Part shown: positions 37,001 through 43,207 of the stretch, one piece after another
Position numbering within the stretch: the first letter of the stretch is position 1
How the letters are laid out: the number at the start of each line of letters is the position of its first letter
NCBI GenBank assembly: GCA_032622095.1
Contig: CP136062.1
Location: 144,850,351 to 144,914,350 of the forward strand
Direction of reading: 5' to 3'
From: Siphonodentalium dalli
Taxonomy: Eukaryota; Mollusca; Scaphopoda; Gadilida; Siphonodentaliidae
DNA length: 64,000 bases
Notes under the pieces: model-generated
The model's input: only the letters and a program-made list of their open reading frames with translations
Told to the model about the DNA's origin: nothing
Database searches by the model: none
Made by a program: the position numbers and the translations under genes

Positions 37001-38331
37001 TATTCAAATCTTTTATGATGTGAAGCCAGGTTGCTGTTAGTAGACGGGGGAATTTTATTACACATTACGTAACTGACATGCCATTGAGTTAAGTACGGCC
37101 CGTTTGTACATTCAAATATGGGACAATGCATTCGCGTATTTTATCTTGCAGACCGAACAAGAAATTACATAACCAGAAATTACATAACCAGTGTGCAGAT
37201 TAAGCACTTTGACGATTAATGTTTTAAATCCAATATTATTTGAAATGCCTGGTTAAATGTTACAGCTTCTCTTGTCCCCTCTGTACAGCCGTCACAATTC
37301 AATCAACGCTCGGGTTACAAAATAAATTCAGGTTTCCATGGTACGATATTTCCGATGTACGAAACCCGCCAAGGACGGCGATACTTTCGTCGCCTGACTT
37401 CGTCGATCTATTCAGCGTTTTTGAATTAGCTTTTGAATTAGTTTGGCCAAATGGAATTTGTATTGACAATTTATAAAACAAAATGGCCACGGACAGCGCG
37501 AGAATTGTTAACCATGCAATTTCTGCAACGATGATAAAAGATTTCAACACGTCTTACGACGAATTGCGCTAAACATAAGTTAGAACCGCCAAAAAGTTTA
37601 GACTGCTTTATAATATCCACACCTAATGTAATAACTTTGATACAAAACTATAACGTTGACATGCCTCCAATGAATAGCGTGATGCTAAAAAAACTAATAC
37701 CATGTTGAGATGATCAATTAGCTTTATTGGTTCTCACCTATTACTTGAATCACATTATTCATTTCGTGTCGTATTTTGATTCTGATTCCACAAACTGCGG
37801 AATAAGACGATGTCTACGTCACACGACAAAATGACGCTCGCCCCGCGACGATACAAAAAATGTACAATACAATTACCATCATACTTGACAAGATGACACG
37901 GAAACTGCCTCTCTGAGGATTCTGAATAAACTATGTAAGTCCTTTTTTCTTTCAATTTATTGTATAAATATAGAACGACCTATGTGTGAACGGGTATGTT
38001 GATACTGCACTTGTACCATCGCGGAAGGATACAATTCGGGGCCTTCATTGCTGGCACTCGTGACGTATTGACAAACCAATTCACAAACTATCTAGTGTCT
38101 CTCTTTGTATTTCGAATACATGCAGGGGTGGTCTACATTGTTATTAATAATGTTTATGGAGATATTATAGAGTCAATTATTTTGTACATTGCAGCCATAA
38201 CACCAGCTGGCACAAAAATCAGACAGAGGGCGCTGGACCTGAGGGTTTTGGATGACATCAGCATTCTACGCAACCCAACAGTAAATCTCACATCCAGAAG
38301 GATCAGCATACCGAAGCGGGATGTTCATTAA
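2284..38331 (+). CDS. PDXK: pyridoxal kinase-like protein, copy A (10 exons, 325 aa)
   Basis: Exons: 2284-2428, 8123-8170, 10808-10918, 13222-13305, 17682-17716, 22960-23045, 34811-34959, 35378-35493, 36111-36177, 38195-38331. They sum to 978 nt (325 residues plus stop) with matching phases at every junction; human PDXK has 312. The family phosphorylates pyridoxal, pyridoxine and pyridoxamine with ATP in the cytosol (B6 salvage). Landmarks seen: CDPVLGD at residues 131-137, ATPNGYE at 162-168, a VTSTT nucleotide-site strand in exon 7, and GPGDLTA at 238-244, whose Asp241 matches the family's catalytic Asp. The start has a good context (CACCATGT). Oddities: the N-terminal loop reads HTVIGNTC instead of the usual SxVxxGYVGN type, the family's YAHWKG segment is replaced by a longer acidic stretch from exons 2-3, and intron 5 needs a GC donor. 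Family assignment is strong; true kinase activity is uncertain. The introns are bloated with transposons. Confidence 0.88.
2638..2958 (-). other. cysteine-rich open frame in intron 1, unidentified
   Basis: A 106-codon frame with cysteine pairs near its C-terminal end (for example CSKC). It could be a fragment of a transposon-encoded protein, but I recognise no family. No flanking exon or splice signal supports it as a host gene. Listed only because the cysteine spacing is not typical of random AT-rich sequence. Confidence 0.15.
2971..3036 (+). other. short ORF with KKPDRYI motif ending at a splice donor
   Basis: Encodes 22 residues containing RRSRRTIKKPDRYI and then meets GTAAGAAT. The motif resembles the basic C-terminal tail of Ty3/mag-type Pol; the element at 25-34 kb carries SGRTVKKPDRLIE near 34170. 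It may be a retrotransposon scrap or the first exon of an unrecognised nested transcript. No downstream partner exon was found. Confidence 0.3.
4885..5277. mobile_element. TTAA-type MITE (piggyBac-like) with two internal hairpins
   Basis: Perfect 14-bp terminal inverted repeats (CCCTTTACCCAACA / TGTTGGGTAAAGGG) lie directly inside TTAA on both sides (4881-4884 and 5278-5281). TTAA target duplication with CCC ends is the piggyBac pattern. No transposase is encoded. The interior holds the palindromic module at 4905-5134. Confidence 0.8.
4905..5134. repeat. palindromic module, copy 1
   Basis: Bounded by CCCTGTG and CACAGGG. It contains two near-identical 66-67 bp perfect-to-near-perfect hairpins (4912-4978 and 5061-5126), each an arm of AATGCATTCTCTTATATATG with its reverse complement around a short loop. 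The same module sits inside a different MITE at 6518-6886. Confidence 0.85.
5460..5560 (+). repeat. mollusc-style dispersed repeat fragment
   Basis: Contains GATTGATTGGGTTTAACGTC followed by CCAGCCACTATACCAAGTC. This resembles a short interspersed repeat I associate with gastropod and other mollusc genomes. The link is from general recollection of repeat style, not a search. Confidence 0.4.
5985..6380 (-). pseudogene. LINE ORF1 (CCHC gag-like) relic
   Basis: Read on the minus strand, 6378-6160 gives a decayed array of CCHC knuckles: CGYGHDQEKC, then DCTKPKFVLNCQDAHPAMDR and SCP, which is the typical end of the knuckle region in Jockey/CR1-type ORF1 proteins (NC-x3-HPA-x3-SCP). Further downstream to about 5985 the frame stays lysine- and threonine-rich, as in ORF1 tails. 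The first cysteines are lost and there is no nearby ORF2, so this is a fragment. Confidence 0.6.
6475..6932. mobile_element. TA-type MITE with long TIRs
   Basis: Terminal inverted repeats start TGTGACCCGCCATATCAAAT and extend about 40 bases through GTCGTAAGTCGGGATTTTTA; the right end is the reverse complement. TA flanks both ends (6473-6474, 6933-6934), the Tc1/mariner-type target. No coding sequence. The interior is the same palindromic module found in the unrelated MITE at 4885. Confidence 0.75.
6518..6886. repeat. palindromic module, copy 2
   Basis: Bounded by CCCTGTGC and GCACAGGG, with two hairpins built from the same arm sequence as copy 1 at 4905. The spacer between the hairpins is longer and different (about 6600-6810, including a small hairpin around ACACTCTTTATATATGC). 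Confidence 0.8.
8123..8170 (+). CDS. PDXK: copy A exon 2
   Basis: 48 nt, phase 1 to phase 1, between TTCCTAATTCCAG and GTGAGTTA. It encodes an acidic peptide (YEFEYEELLKKETSDA) where other pyridoxal kinases have the short YAHWKG segment of the substrate site. Support comes from the splice sites and phase, not from residue similarity. Confidence 0.7.
8171..10807. other. copy A intron 2, no gene seen
   Basis: An open frame follows at 8203-8598 but has no recognisable domain. The segment near 9990-10200 (GTCCGTCTGTCGATTCATG and a GTGGGGGTATATTGG block) has the look of a dispersed Helitron- or SINE-like repeat, without termini I can define. The intron ends in a T-rich tract and TTTGCAG. Confidence 0.4.
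10808..10918 (+). CDS. PDXK: copy A exon 3
   Basis: 111 nt, phase 1 to 1. MDLNETDRLYRSMKRAG and RKYDLIYCG align with the LNSDELQELYEGL...YDYVLTG helix and strand of pyridoxal kinase. Acceptor is T10-GCAG; donor is GTATAG, a weak but acceptable site. Confidence 0.85.
11046..12658. mobile_element. TIR block bracketed by 127-bp direct repeats
   Basis: Direct repeats at 11046-11172 and 12532-12658 share CACCTAATTAACGAAC, GGCGGCCGACTCG and AACGAAACATATCTATAA. Immediately inside them lie inverted repeats: 11173-11204 (GGGTGGATACACACATGCAT...) and 12500-12531 (...ATGCATGTGTGTATCCACC). The layout is repeat, TIR, ~1.3 kb, TIR, repeat. No transposase-like frame is visible. It does not match a standard LTR or TIR transposon, so the class is open. 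Confidence 0.6.
12930..13030 (+). mobile_element. tRNA-derived SINE head (fragment)
   Basis: TAGCCGAGGTGGTTAGG at 12937-12953 fits a pol III A box, and TTTTCAAGCTTGATC at 12989-13003 is a degraded B box at tRNA-like spacing. The cloverleaf is not preserved, so it is not a functional tRNA gene. The 3' extent of the SINE is not clear. Confidence 0.45.
13222..13305 (+). CDS. PDXK: copy A exon 4
   Basis: 84 nt, phase 1 to 1, between CCATTACAG and GTAAGTGC. It encodes YVGEGESKIRWGEIIKEIK then SNQNDVIY, matching the GYTRDKSFL...VVDIVQELK...LVY segment. The conserved tyrosine after the exon 3/4 glycine is kept. Confidence 0.85.
13485..13646 (+). mobile_element. Helitron-like unit 1 (5'-truncated)
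   Basis: One copy of the 122-bp satellite repeat followed by a Helitron-type 3' end: hairpin GCCCGGACAACGTCGGGC, then CATCGGCTAG and a T. The 5' end appears to start within the satellite. No Rep/helicase coding. It is directly followed by unit 2. Confidence 0.7.
13647..14414 (+). mobile_element. Helitron-like unit 2 with satellite core
   Basis: Starts TCTCATATATATTTTGAAGA with a CTGT-rich lead-in, has a core of 122-bp tandem repeats, and ends with the hairpin GCCCGG/CGGGC and CTAG at 14411-14414. The hairpin is partly duplicated at about 14371-14400. The TC start, CTAG end with upstream hairpin, and lack of TIRs or target duplication are Helitron features. Non-autonomous. Confidence 0.75.
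13800..14360 (+). repeat. 122-bp satellite array in Helitron-like unit 2
   Basis: Four to five copies with a 122-bp period. The markers CTTGCCCCGGATACGAATTT, TTCGCGCATGCGCAGACGAG and GGAGCTATCGACTTGAA recur at 122-base steps (for example starts near 13870, 13992, 14114, 14236). GC- and CpG-rich compared with the surroundings. The open frames across it are products of the period, not genes. Confidence 0.9.
14415..15267 (+). mobile_element. Helitron-like unit 3
   Basis: Begins TCTATTATATATTTTGG directly after unit 2's CTAG and ends CCCGGACGAAGTCGGG-TCACCTTCTAG at 15267. The interior has a different set of short repeats (ACCTTCAAAATGGCC, GGTCAAATCGGGT). The terminus matches the element at 59179-59749 closely, so this is a second subfamily of the same type. 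Confidence 0.75.
16056..16460. repeat. CAC/CAT/ATC trinucleotide microsatellite
   Basis: About 400 bases of interrupted CAC, CAT and ATC triplets, with an internal ~140-base partial duplication (CATCATAAGATGTTTCAT... appears near 16179 and 16325). Long open frames on both strands (poly-His, poly-Asp and poly-Met/Ile) are artefacts of the repeat. Confidence 0.95.
16640..17480 (-). pseudogene. LINE reverse-transcriptase relic
   Basis: On the minus strand, with several frameshifts and stops, RT blocks appear in the right order: an IGFRPK (YGFR-like) block near 17130, a QPKAFDTINHE block near 17000 (the LSKAFDTVNH motif of RT block A), and GVPHGLFLGSIFF near 16840 (the GVPQGSILGPLLF block). This order and wording are typical of Jockey/CR1/RTE-type LINEs. 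Too decayed to be active. Confidence 0.65.
17682..17716 (+). CDS. PDXK: copy A exon 5 (GC donor)
   Basis: 35 nt encoding CDPVLGDENAM after a split ATG codon. This is the most conserved motif of the family (Asp132 and Asp137 here). The exon must end at ATG|GCAAGT to join exon 6 in frame; the GT four bases later (17721) would shift the frame. GCAAGT is the usual consensus of GC-AG introns. Confidence 0.85.
17717..22959. other. copy A intron 5
   Basis: About 5.2 kb with no second gene. Short motifs of the type CAAAGATGGCTACCAAAATGGC recur (18180, 18520) and their relatives GGTCGCCATCTTGAAAGCC / GTGGCCATCTTTGATC appear at 21765, 22130 and 22280, which suggests remnants of one dispersed repeat family. 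Two related blocks near 19290-19360 and 19855-19925 look like an old local duplication. The last ~120 bases match the same position in copy B. Confidence 0.45.
22960..23045 (+). CDS. PDXK: copy A exon 6
   Basis: 86 nt, phase 0 to 2. FEVPETVDLFKEHLLPLAD and IATPNGYEL match the YVPEDLL...VVPLADIITPNQFE region; Thr163 and Glu168 correspond to conserved active-site positions. Same length as copy B exon 6. Confidence 0.9.
25201..25205 (+). repeat. 5' target-site duplication ATATT
   Basis: Matches 34503-34507 exactly; five bases is the usual Ty3 integrase stagger. Confidence 0.85.
25206..25347 (+). repeat. 5' LTR (142 bp)
   Basis: Starts TGTAGTGGAG and ends AACACAACA (TG...CA). By eye it differs from the 3' LTR at about 7 of 142 positions, so roughly 95% identical, pointing to an old but not ancient insertion. 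Confidence 0.92.
25348..25365 (+). other. primer binding site, tRNA-Leu-like
   Basis: TGATGTCAGAAGTGAGGA follows the LTR with no gap. It is close to the TGGTGTCAGAAGTGGG complement of a tRNA-Leu 3' end, a primer used by several Ty3-type elements. Confidence 0.6.
25423..26390 (+). pseudogene. Ty3 gag relic with two zinc knuckles
   Basis: Opens with ATG at 25423 and runs through at least three frames. The gag capsid-like helical region reads through FNQRKQRDRQTIDQFVTDLK. Near 26065-26165 two knuckles follow each other: CNKCGQQHFENQFC and CSICHQKHKFWRQC, each CX2CX3HX5C, a spacing common in mag/K02A2.6-like elements. Frameshifts near 25640 and 25930 disable it. Confidence 0.8.
26514..28166. mobile_element. 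1.65-kb insertion in the protease region of the Ty3 element
   Basis: Bounded by CATACAC on both sides (26507-26513 and 28167-28173). Removing it restores the protein reading (LTSYT then GNNIEVKGQGV), so it is a clean later insertion with a 7-bp target duplication. Subterminal parts are inverted relatives (CCGACACATATGCT on the left, AGCATACGTGTCTGG on the right), with a C-rich right end. No coding region. It contains the palindrome at 27714. Confidence 0.65.
27714..27816. repeat. 103-bp palindromic MITE-like hairpin
   Basis: Arms of about 33 bases (GTTGACTACGCGAATGTAGT...) are perfect reverse complements around an imperfect inner stem with the loop CCTTCGG. GC-rich against an AT-rich background, so it stands out as a foreign insertion inside the 1.65-kb insert. 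Confidence 0.85.
30979..34133 (+). mobile_element. 3.2-kb Helitron-like element with satellite core, copy 1
   Basis: Starts TCTATATCTATATTTGTGAA and a CTGT microsatellite, and ends with the hairpin ACCTGG-GCAACG-CCGGGT, AACCCTG and CTAG. It is inserted exactly between A (30978) and T (34134), with no target duplication: the Helitron rule. The core (about 31130-33060) is degenerate repeats with ~150-base half units (CGCCGATTTCCACCAAATTG, GTGATACGAGGAATCTAAT). No Rep/helicase, so non-autonomous. It splits the Ty3 element after pol. Confidence 0.8.
34350..34360 (+). other. polypurine tract of the Ty3 element
   Basis: GAGAAGGGAGA abuts the 3' LTR, as required for plus-strand priming. Just upstream a ~50-base block is directly repeated (34215-34262 and 34266-34313). 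Confidence 0.85.
34361..34502 (+). repeat. 3' LTR (142 bp)
   Basis: TGTGGTGGAG...AACACAACA, partner of 25206-25347. It is followed by the ATATT duplication at 34503. Confidence 0.92.
34811..34959 (+). CDS. PDXK: copy A exon 7
   Basis: 149 nt, phase 2 to 1, beginning 308 bases after the Ty3 3' LTR. Encodes WLLGRDIVTEDDVFDGINLL, HDLGVKIVFVTSTTTGN and PRKLSSYVS, matching the LLSGRKIHSQEEA...MLHSMG...VVITSSD stretch that carries ATP contacts. Same length as copy B. Confidence 0.92.
35378..35493 (+). CDS. PDXK: copy A exon 8 (GxGD motif)
   Basis: 116 nt, phase 1 to 0. YKIEFDKLPALFVGPGDLTA then VLFGCWYMSDGDVK aligns with [22 protein letters not shown]. The catalytic Asp of the GxGD motif is kept (residue 241); the usual Thr is Pro, giving GPGD. 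The loop before it is about ten residues shorter than in vertebrates. Confidence 0.93.
36111..36177 (+). CDS. PDXK: copy A exon 9
   Basis: 67 nt between CCATTAACAG and GTGAGTGA. NAFEKTLSTMNQIIERTYKH matches the [20 protein letters not shown] helix of pyridoxal kinase. Too short to stand out as an open frame; found by motif and by its twin in copy B. Confidence 0.9.
36549..36836 (+). mobile_element. short Helitron-like element (288 bp)
   Basis: Starts TCTGCTATGAATAACGAAGG after A and ends CCCGGACGAAGTCAG-ACACATCAGCTAG before T. The interior shares the GAACTGCTCGACCGATCC / CAAATTTGGTATGT style of lead-in with units at 13.7 and 14.4 kb. In copy A intron 9. Confidence 0.65.
38018..38128 (+). other. 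intron 9 block conserved between copies A and B
   Basis: About 111 bases 70 bases before exon 10 match the equivalent place in copy B (50195-50305, minus) at roughly 87% by eye. In both the block reads as HRGRI.FGAF.AGTR.VL.N.FT.YLVSLFV.R.HAG. It is in frame with exon 10 in A but not in B, so it is probably intron retained since the duplication rather than coding. Confidence 0.4.
38195..38331 (+). CDS. PDXK: copy A exon 10, C terminus
   Basis: 137 nt after TTGTACATTGCAG. TKIRQRALDLRVLDDISILR then NPTVNLTSRRI matches the family's C-terminal QLELRMVQSKRDIEDPEI segment. Ends IPKRDVH and TAA, and the TAA is part of the poly(A) signal. Confidence 0.93.
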
Positions 38332-38335
38332 TAAA
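38330..38335 (+). promoter_or_regulatory. poly(A) signal overlapping the stop codon, copy A
   Basis: TAATAAA: the last two bases of the stop codon begin AATAAA. No other AATAAA occurs in the next 60 bases. Copy B has the same arrangement. If used, the 3' UTR would be only some 15-30 bases. Confidence 0.6.
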
Positions 38336-41300
38336 ATTTGATGTGACTGTATTTCACTGAGACAACAGTTATTCTAGTTTTATTTACTCCATAGCTTTAA
38401 TCTATAGCTTAATGTCATCTCCACTTTGGCCGAATGTGAGGTACCAGTAACATAAATATGGCGTTTTAGACAGTTTTAGCAGTTATGTTTTAAACTGTTA
38501 CAAATGTCAAATATTGACACAAAAGGTCTTTAGTAAAAAGTTTGCATGAGGTTGTAAAAAATGCGTTTCTGCCTCTCTGAGCACCCACCCAGCCCGGCAT
38601 ACCTTCCTGCAAATGTTTTGTTACCCCCGGCTAATTAGTTGATTATCTTTGAGAGAAAATTCCCTCAGTGGGAACAGGAAGTTACACGTAAATATGGAGG
38701 TAATGTTTGTTTAGTTGTCACGAAGAGTCTGGTGTGGTCCCGAAGTAATGGAGGGGATCTGGGTATTTTTATGCTGCTGATTTTTGCAGTGAATGGGGTT
38801 GATGTGGAAATGCAACATTTTTAGTATTAAAAAAATGCCGAAAAGTGTGCGTTTAGTGTCACCGTATGGTGTATCGGATGACGTTCTAAGCGACAATTGG
38901 CCACTTGAAGTTTAACTATGACGCAATTATCTGTATATTGGGCACGAATGCAATTTAGGATGGTTTTGACTCGCGAATTATCAAAGTGATACCGTTCTGT
39001 GCAGAGGAAGAACAGTAACTGTATTGTGATGACGTGTTATGTTTGAGTGTGATATATAAAAGTGGTATGCAAATTAACATGCTGCCTTTTCTTGCAAGGA
39101 ATTGTATTACTTGGGGTTTATAGACACTATGCATATGTTTGTTTCTGTGGGGAGGTGTTAGTAAGGAACTATTTCTTGAATACATGACACCGCTGGAGTC
39201 GTGGTCACTCTAGATTACGAATGTCGACTTGCGTTATAAAACACCTGTATTATTGATTCTTGCGAGATAATTGCATGATTTTTGCAGGAAATATATAGTT
39301 TTTACTTCTCATGTAGTCAGGCGTGGTATACAGATTTTATAAGCATTTTTTCATTTGATTTCTGGCAGGTTGTAGCTTTCTATACCGAATTTTTTGCAAT
39401 ATCATGCCGGACAAATTGCGAGTGTACGAACGTACACTTACTGTGAATAAAACACACAACGTACCGGTGACATGCTACATGATCATACCTGTAACGAGGA
39501 CACGCGTGAGTAACGGCGGACACGATTTCCGCGTGATGCTCAAGAAAAACGGTTGCTAAACGACTTTTAAATATCTGTACCTAAAGTTTAGTGTGTGTTC
39601 TGTTTTGGGACAATATTAGTCTTCATGTGAGTGTGCTAAATTTTAAGCTACTAAAGGTATATATATATAGCAAAGAGGTACGCGAATTGTAACATTGCAC
39701 TTAAATTGACCCAAACTATAGTATTATCACGACCACATCAGAACAAAGAGTGACGTTGAGGCACCCCAGGAATCCGGTCATTAAAATGTCAGCAATACAA
39801 CCACCGCCAAGCAACCAATTACCAGAAAACCTCATATTTTGCATGGCAATTGGTAACGAGGACAACGTAGACTTTTTTGTGGAAAGTTGTAAATTGGAAA
39901 CGGATGCGATTTTTTTATCGAAATTATTTTCATTCACACGACATGAGGCAAAAAAAAACCTGTGTTTAGGTTTTTACCTACCCTAGAAAAATGTGCCTAC
40001 CCAAAACTTTTTATTTAAGAAATAAATACACGATGTAGAGGTGTGTATGGTCAAGTTGTACCACAAAAAAATGATTGTAGGACGACGCGTACCGGAGTCC
40101 TACAATCAGTTTTTTTGTGGTACAACTTGACCATACACACCGATACACCGTGTATTTATTTCTTTTGTAATACGACTGAAAGTTTATGGTCACAATTCGA
40201 CTGAATAGTCAACGAAATGCTGCGCTTTTTCGGTCTCAGTTGAGAAAACATTTCGTGGTGTAATTCGTATTGGGCGTACTCGATTTCTTTGCATGGAGTA
40301 CTCTGGTAATGTCTTGTCTTGTTATGAAATTCCCCCGTTGACTTTTCGAGGCACCTCTTCTAGAAATAATCGTTGTGATTGCCAAAAAACGATGTGTTTT
40401 CAGCGGCGCCCGTGCGTTTCATTTAAATTGTACAGGAAATACGATTGGGTCATTTCTGTTTTGAACGTTGTTGGGACAACATGAATATGATCATCGACTA
40501 TGGACCATTTTCCTTACACAAAGCGATCTAAATGATCTAGTTTACTAAACTAATCTTATTCCCCGTCTGTACTGGTGAACAAACGCTTTCATTTTCAACT
40601 TGATTCCGAAATATCGAATATGATCGAGATTCGAATCGACGAATGCACAGCCCGGCCCCATGGATTTATTTTGTCATTTAATATACTTATTAAGTAACTT
40701 TCTTTGGTCGTAACATATATCAATATACCATAACATCATTTGGACCATATTCATTGGCAACCAAACTGGTTTCAAGCGACAAATCGCTAGAAAATTCGCA
40801 AGATTGTCAAGATGTAGCAAAATTCAAAGGGATACGGGTGCGGGTGTACTCCGTTGATGCCCCGTTTGCGCGGAGTTAGAAAAGACGTGAAAAGTCGCGT
40901 GCGGCGATCTGAATAAACCGATTTTTTTCGTGGTACAATTGGAAAAAGTAGAATTGTACCACAAAACTGGAACGAGATAGCCATGGTAACTCGGGCCACA
41001 GGCCAATCAGGACATGGCTTTTAAGCATAGTTAGGCAGGGTCGTATTACAATGGACTGTAGACACAGATATTTTATTTTTCAGTGGGAAGGGCAACGAAT
41101 GGTATCTTACACATTTTCAAACCTCTCCTATAAAAACGTTCAGATTGTTCTATTAGTTTAGTGCTCTGACTAACAAAGATAGCAATATTTAGTATTGAAC
41201 CTTTCAATTAATCTGAATTGTAAATCTTCCTAGATAGAATTGTCGACGACCCAATGGAATTCAGAATAAAAGAAAATAGAAAAAAAAAATCCCTACCTAC

Positions 41301-43031
41301 CCTAATTATTTTAAACCATGTAATCCTAAACACAGGTATTATTTTTCTGGCCTGACATATGCATACATCATATCTACATGTACATGGGCAAATTTGAAGA
41401 ACAATAAATGTCAACTTTTTGCGATATGGCCATTTAATAATCGTATTACATATTTTAAACAACATAATGATACATACTTCAAATTTTCCAGCGTTTCCTG
41501 GCATTAGCGGGAAAATTATGTATTCACAGTTAGGGCATATAGAGTCGTTTATTATAGGCGGAGCCTATTTCGAATTGTAGCCAATGAGAATGAGATTTGT
41601 GGTAATTGTTCAGATCGCTAGAGCGGAGAATTCGTCATTCTAGCCGTGTAACTTCACTGAGAGGGTCACATTAATTTTTATAAAAATATTCAATCAAATG
41701 AAATAAATTATCAATGCTGTGTCCAGCTATATAGCGTTCTTCATTCTGTAATATAACTCAGCTGAAAGATGACAAATTATTCACAATGTTCAGAATATTG
41801 ATACATTTATAATTATGAGTAGATTTCAATAAGGGTGCGGTCCGAACACCCGAGCTGCACATACGAGTGGGCTTCCGATTTCAGGTTTCCAGTCCCTATA
41901 AAAGGGGTGCATGGTTTTTCCTGACCGGCTGTGCAGACTTTCTGGGATGTATTTACATTGTGTATGTAAACTATTATAGCATGTGCCCACATATAACCTG
42001 TAAAGCATGTTACGCAATAAATGCCGTCTGTGACCACAGCTAGCGCGGCTCAGTTGCAAATGAGTGTTTGTTTGAAATATGAGAGAATTGGGAATACATG
42101 TTGGTAATAACACAGGGATGTGACCAGAGCGTCTCCGTAAAATCAGGGGTGGGTGGCGCAAAACAAAATCCAGGATACAGAGTCCTGGTGGGTGGGTCCT
42201 TTCATGAGCTCCGATCATAGATTCTCCAACGCCGCGTAAATTATTTTCCCAATACAAGTTTAAAGACAAATTAGGACTATTAAAATTAATTAAAATGTCT
42301 AGACTTTAAACTGGACACAAAACAGAACATTACTCGAGAGAAGGGGGCTCCTAGTTTCAAAATGTATTCACTATTGGTTCGTTTATAGTACAATATTATG
42401 GAGTGGGTCCGCGTCTTACAAGGACAACAAATTGCACTGGAAAAAGCTATTTTATCAGTCCTCACAGGTATTCATTGTGTTTTACCTTCATGTATCCATA
42501 TGATGCCAATGTCAGCTCATTTAATTCGTCTGATGCTTTAAATGGTATGAATATTAAAAGATATACATATTTCCTGTATTATTGTATGATGTTCTTCATT
42601 CGGCAGATGGGACCTTGGATTATCGGGACAACCAAATAATGAAAAACGGAGTAATTGGACATAACATGCTAATTACTTCAAAACAATTATTTATCATTGT
42701 GAGGATAACATGTGATTTCGGGATTACCAGTTCTGCAACAGGGCTTGTGACGCGCTACGAGCCCTTTCCAATCCAACATCTTTGTGCGCCGTCCCTAATT
42801 ATGACAACTGTTAAATGTTTAACCAATGTTGGGTGTAGGCCACCAAAATCCAAGTTTCTGATGAGTGTTTTGGCGAAACCCGAGTTCAAACTTTAAATCA
42901 CTCCGTTTGATTTAAACTTGAGACCCAGTCGAAGGTTAACGGTGGATACTCATAAATTGACATGGATTGAACTCGTTACCGTACAATCTCAATAGTTCCG
43001 AACAGGGGAGTGGCGACACGGGAGACACATG
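38336..43031. other. spacer between the paralogues, left part
   Basis: No gene found. Open frames up to 147 codons (41826-42269, minus) have no recognisable features. Content includes the palindromic MITE at 40018, a smaller palindrome near 40930-40975 with the same GTGGTACAA core, and a CAGGGATGTGACC motif at 42113 that resembles a hAT terminus. An inverted pair TTGTAATACGAC / GTCGTATTACAA at 40166 and 41040 may mark the ends of one larger element. Confidence 0.4.
40018..40162. mobile_element. palindromic MITE, spacer copy
   Basis: Hairpin of ~65-base arms (AGAAATAAATACACG..., GTCAAGTTGTACCACAAAAA) around a GACGACGCGTACCGGAGTCC loop. The same family is at 61909-62050 in copy B intron 6. Confidence 0.85.
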
Positions 43032-43110
43032 CAGGGACGTGACTAAAGGGGCTTGTTGTGGCGGTGGATTTCGACATCTAACTTCCATCTGCACCCAACC
43101 AAATTCCCAA
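43032..43110 (+). mobile_element. hAT-like left terminus (fragment)
   Basis: CAGGGACGTGACTAAAGGGG followed by a G/T-rich then AACTTCCATCTGCACCC stretch matches the left end of the element at 51959. No matching right end is seen before the Helitron-like element at 43208, so this is a solo end or truncated copy. Confidence 0.5.
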
Positions 43111-43207
43111 CTTCAGAGAAAACTTAACCCCCCCGTTAAGTTTGCAATATTCGCAACACCACGAGGGGTTGATGGAAGGTCTCGAACTTACTGTAATTTT
43201 AGTATAA

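Noticed and set aside
41826-42269. 147-codon minus frame in the spacer
   Set aside because: Composition looks random and it overlaps G-rich transposon-like sequence.
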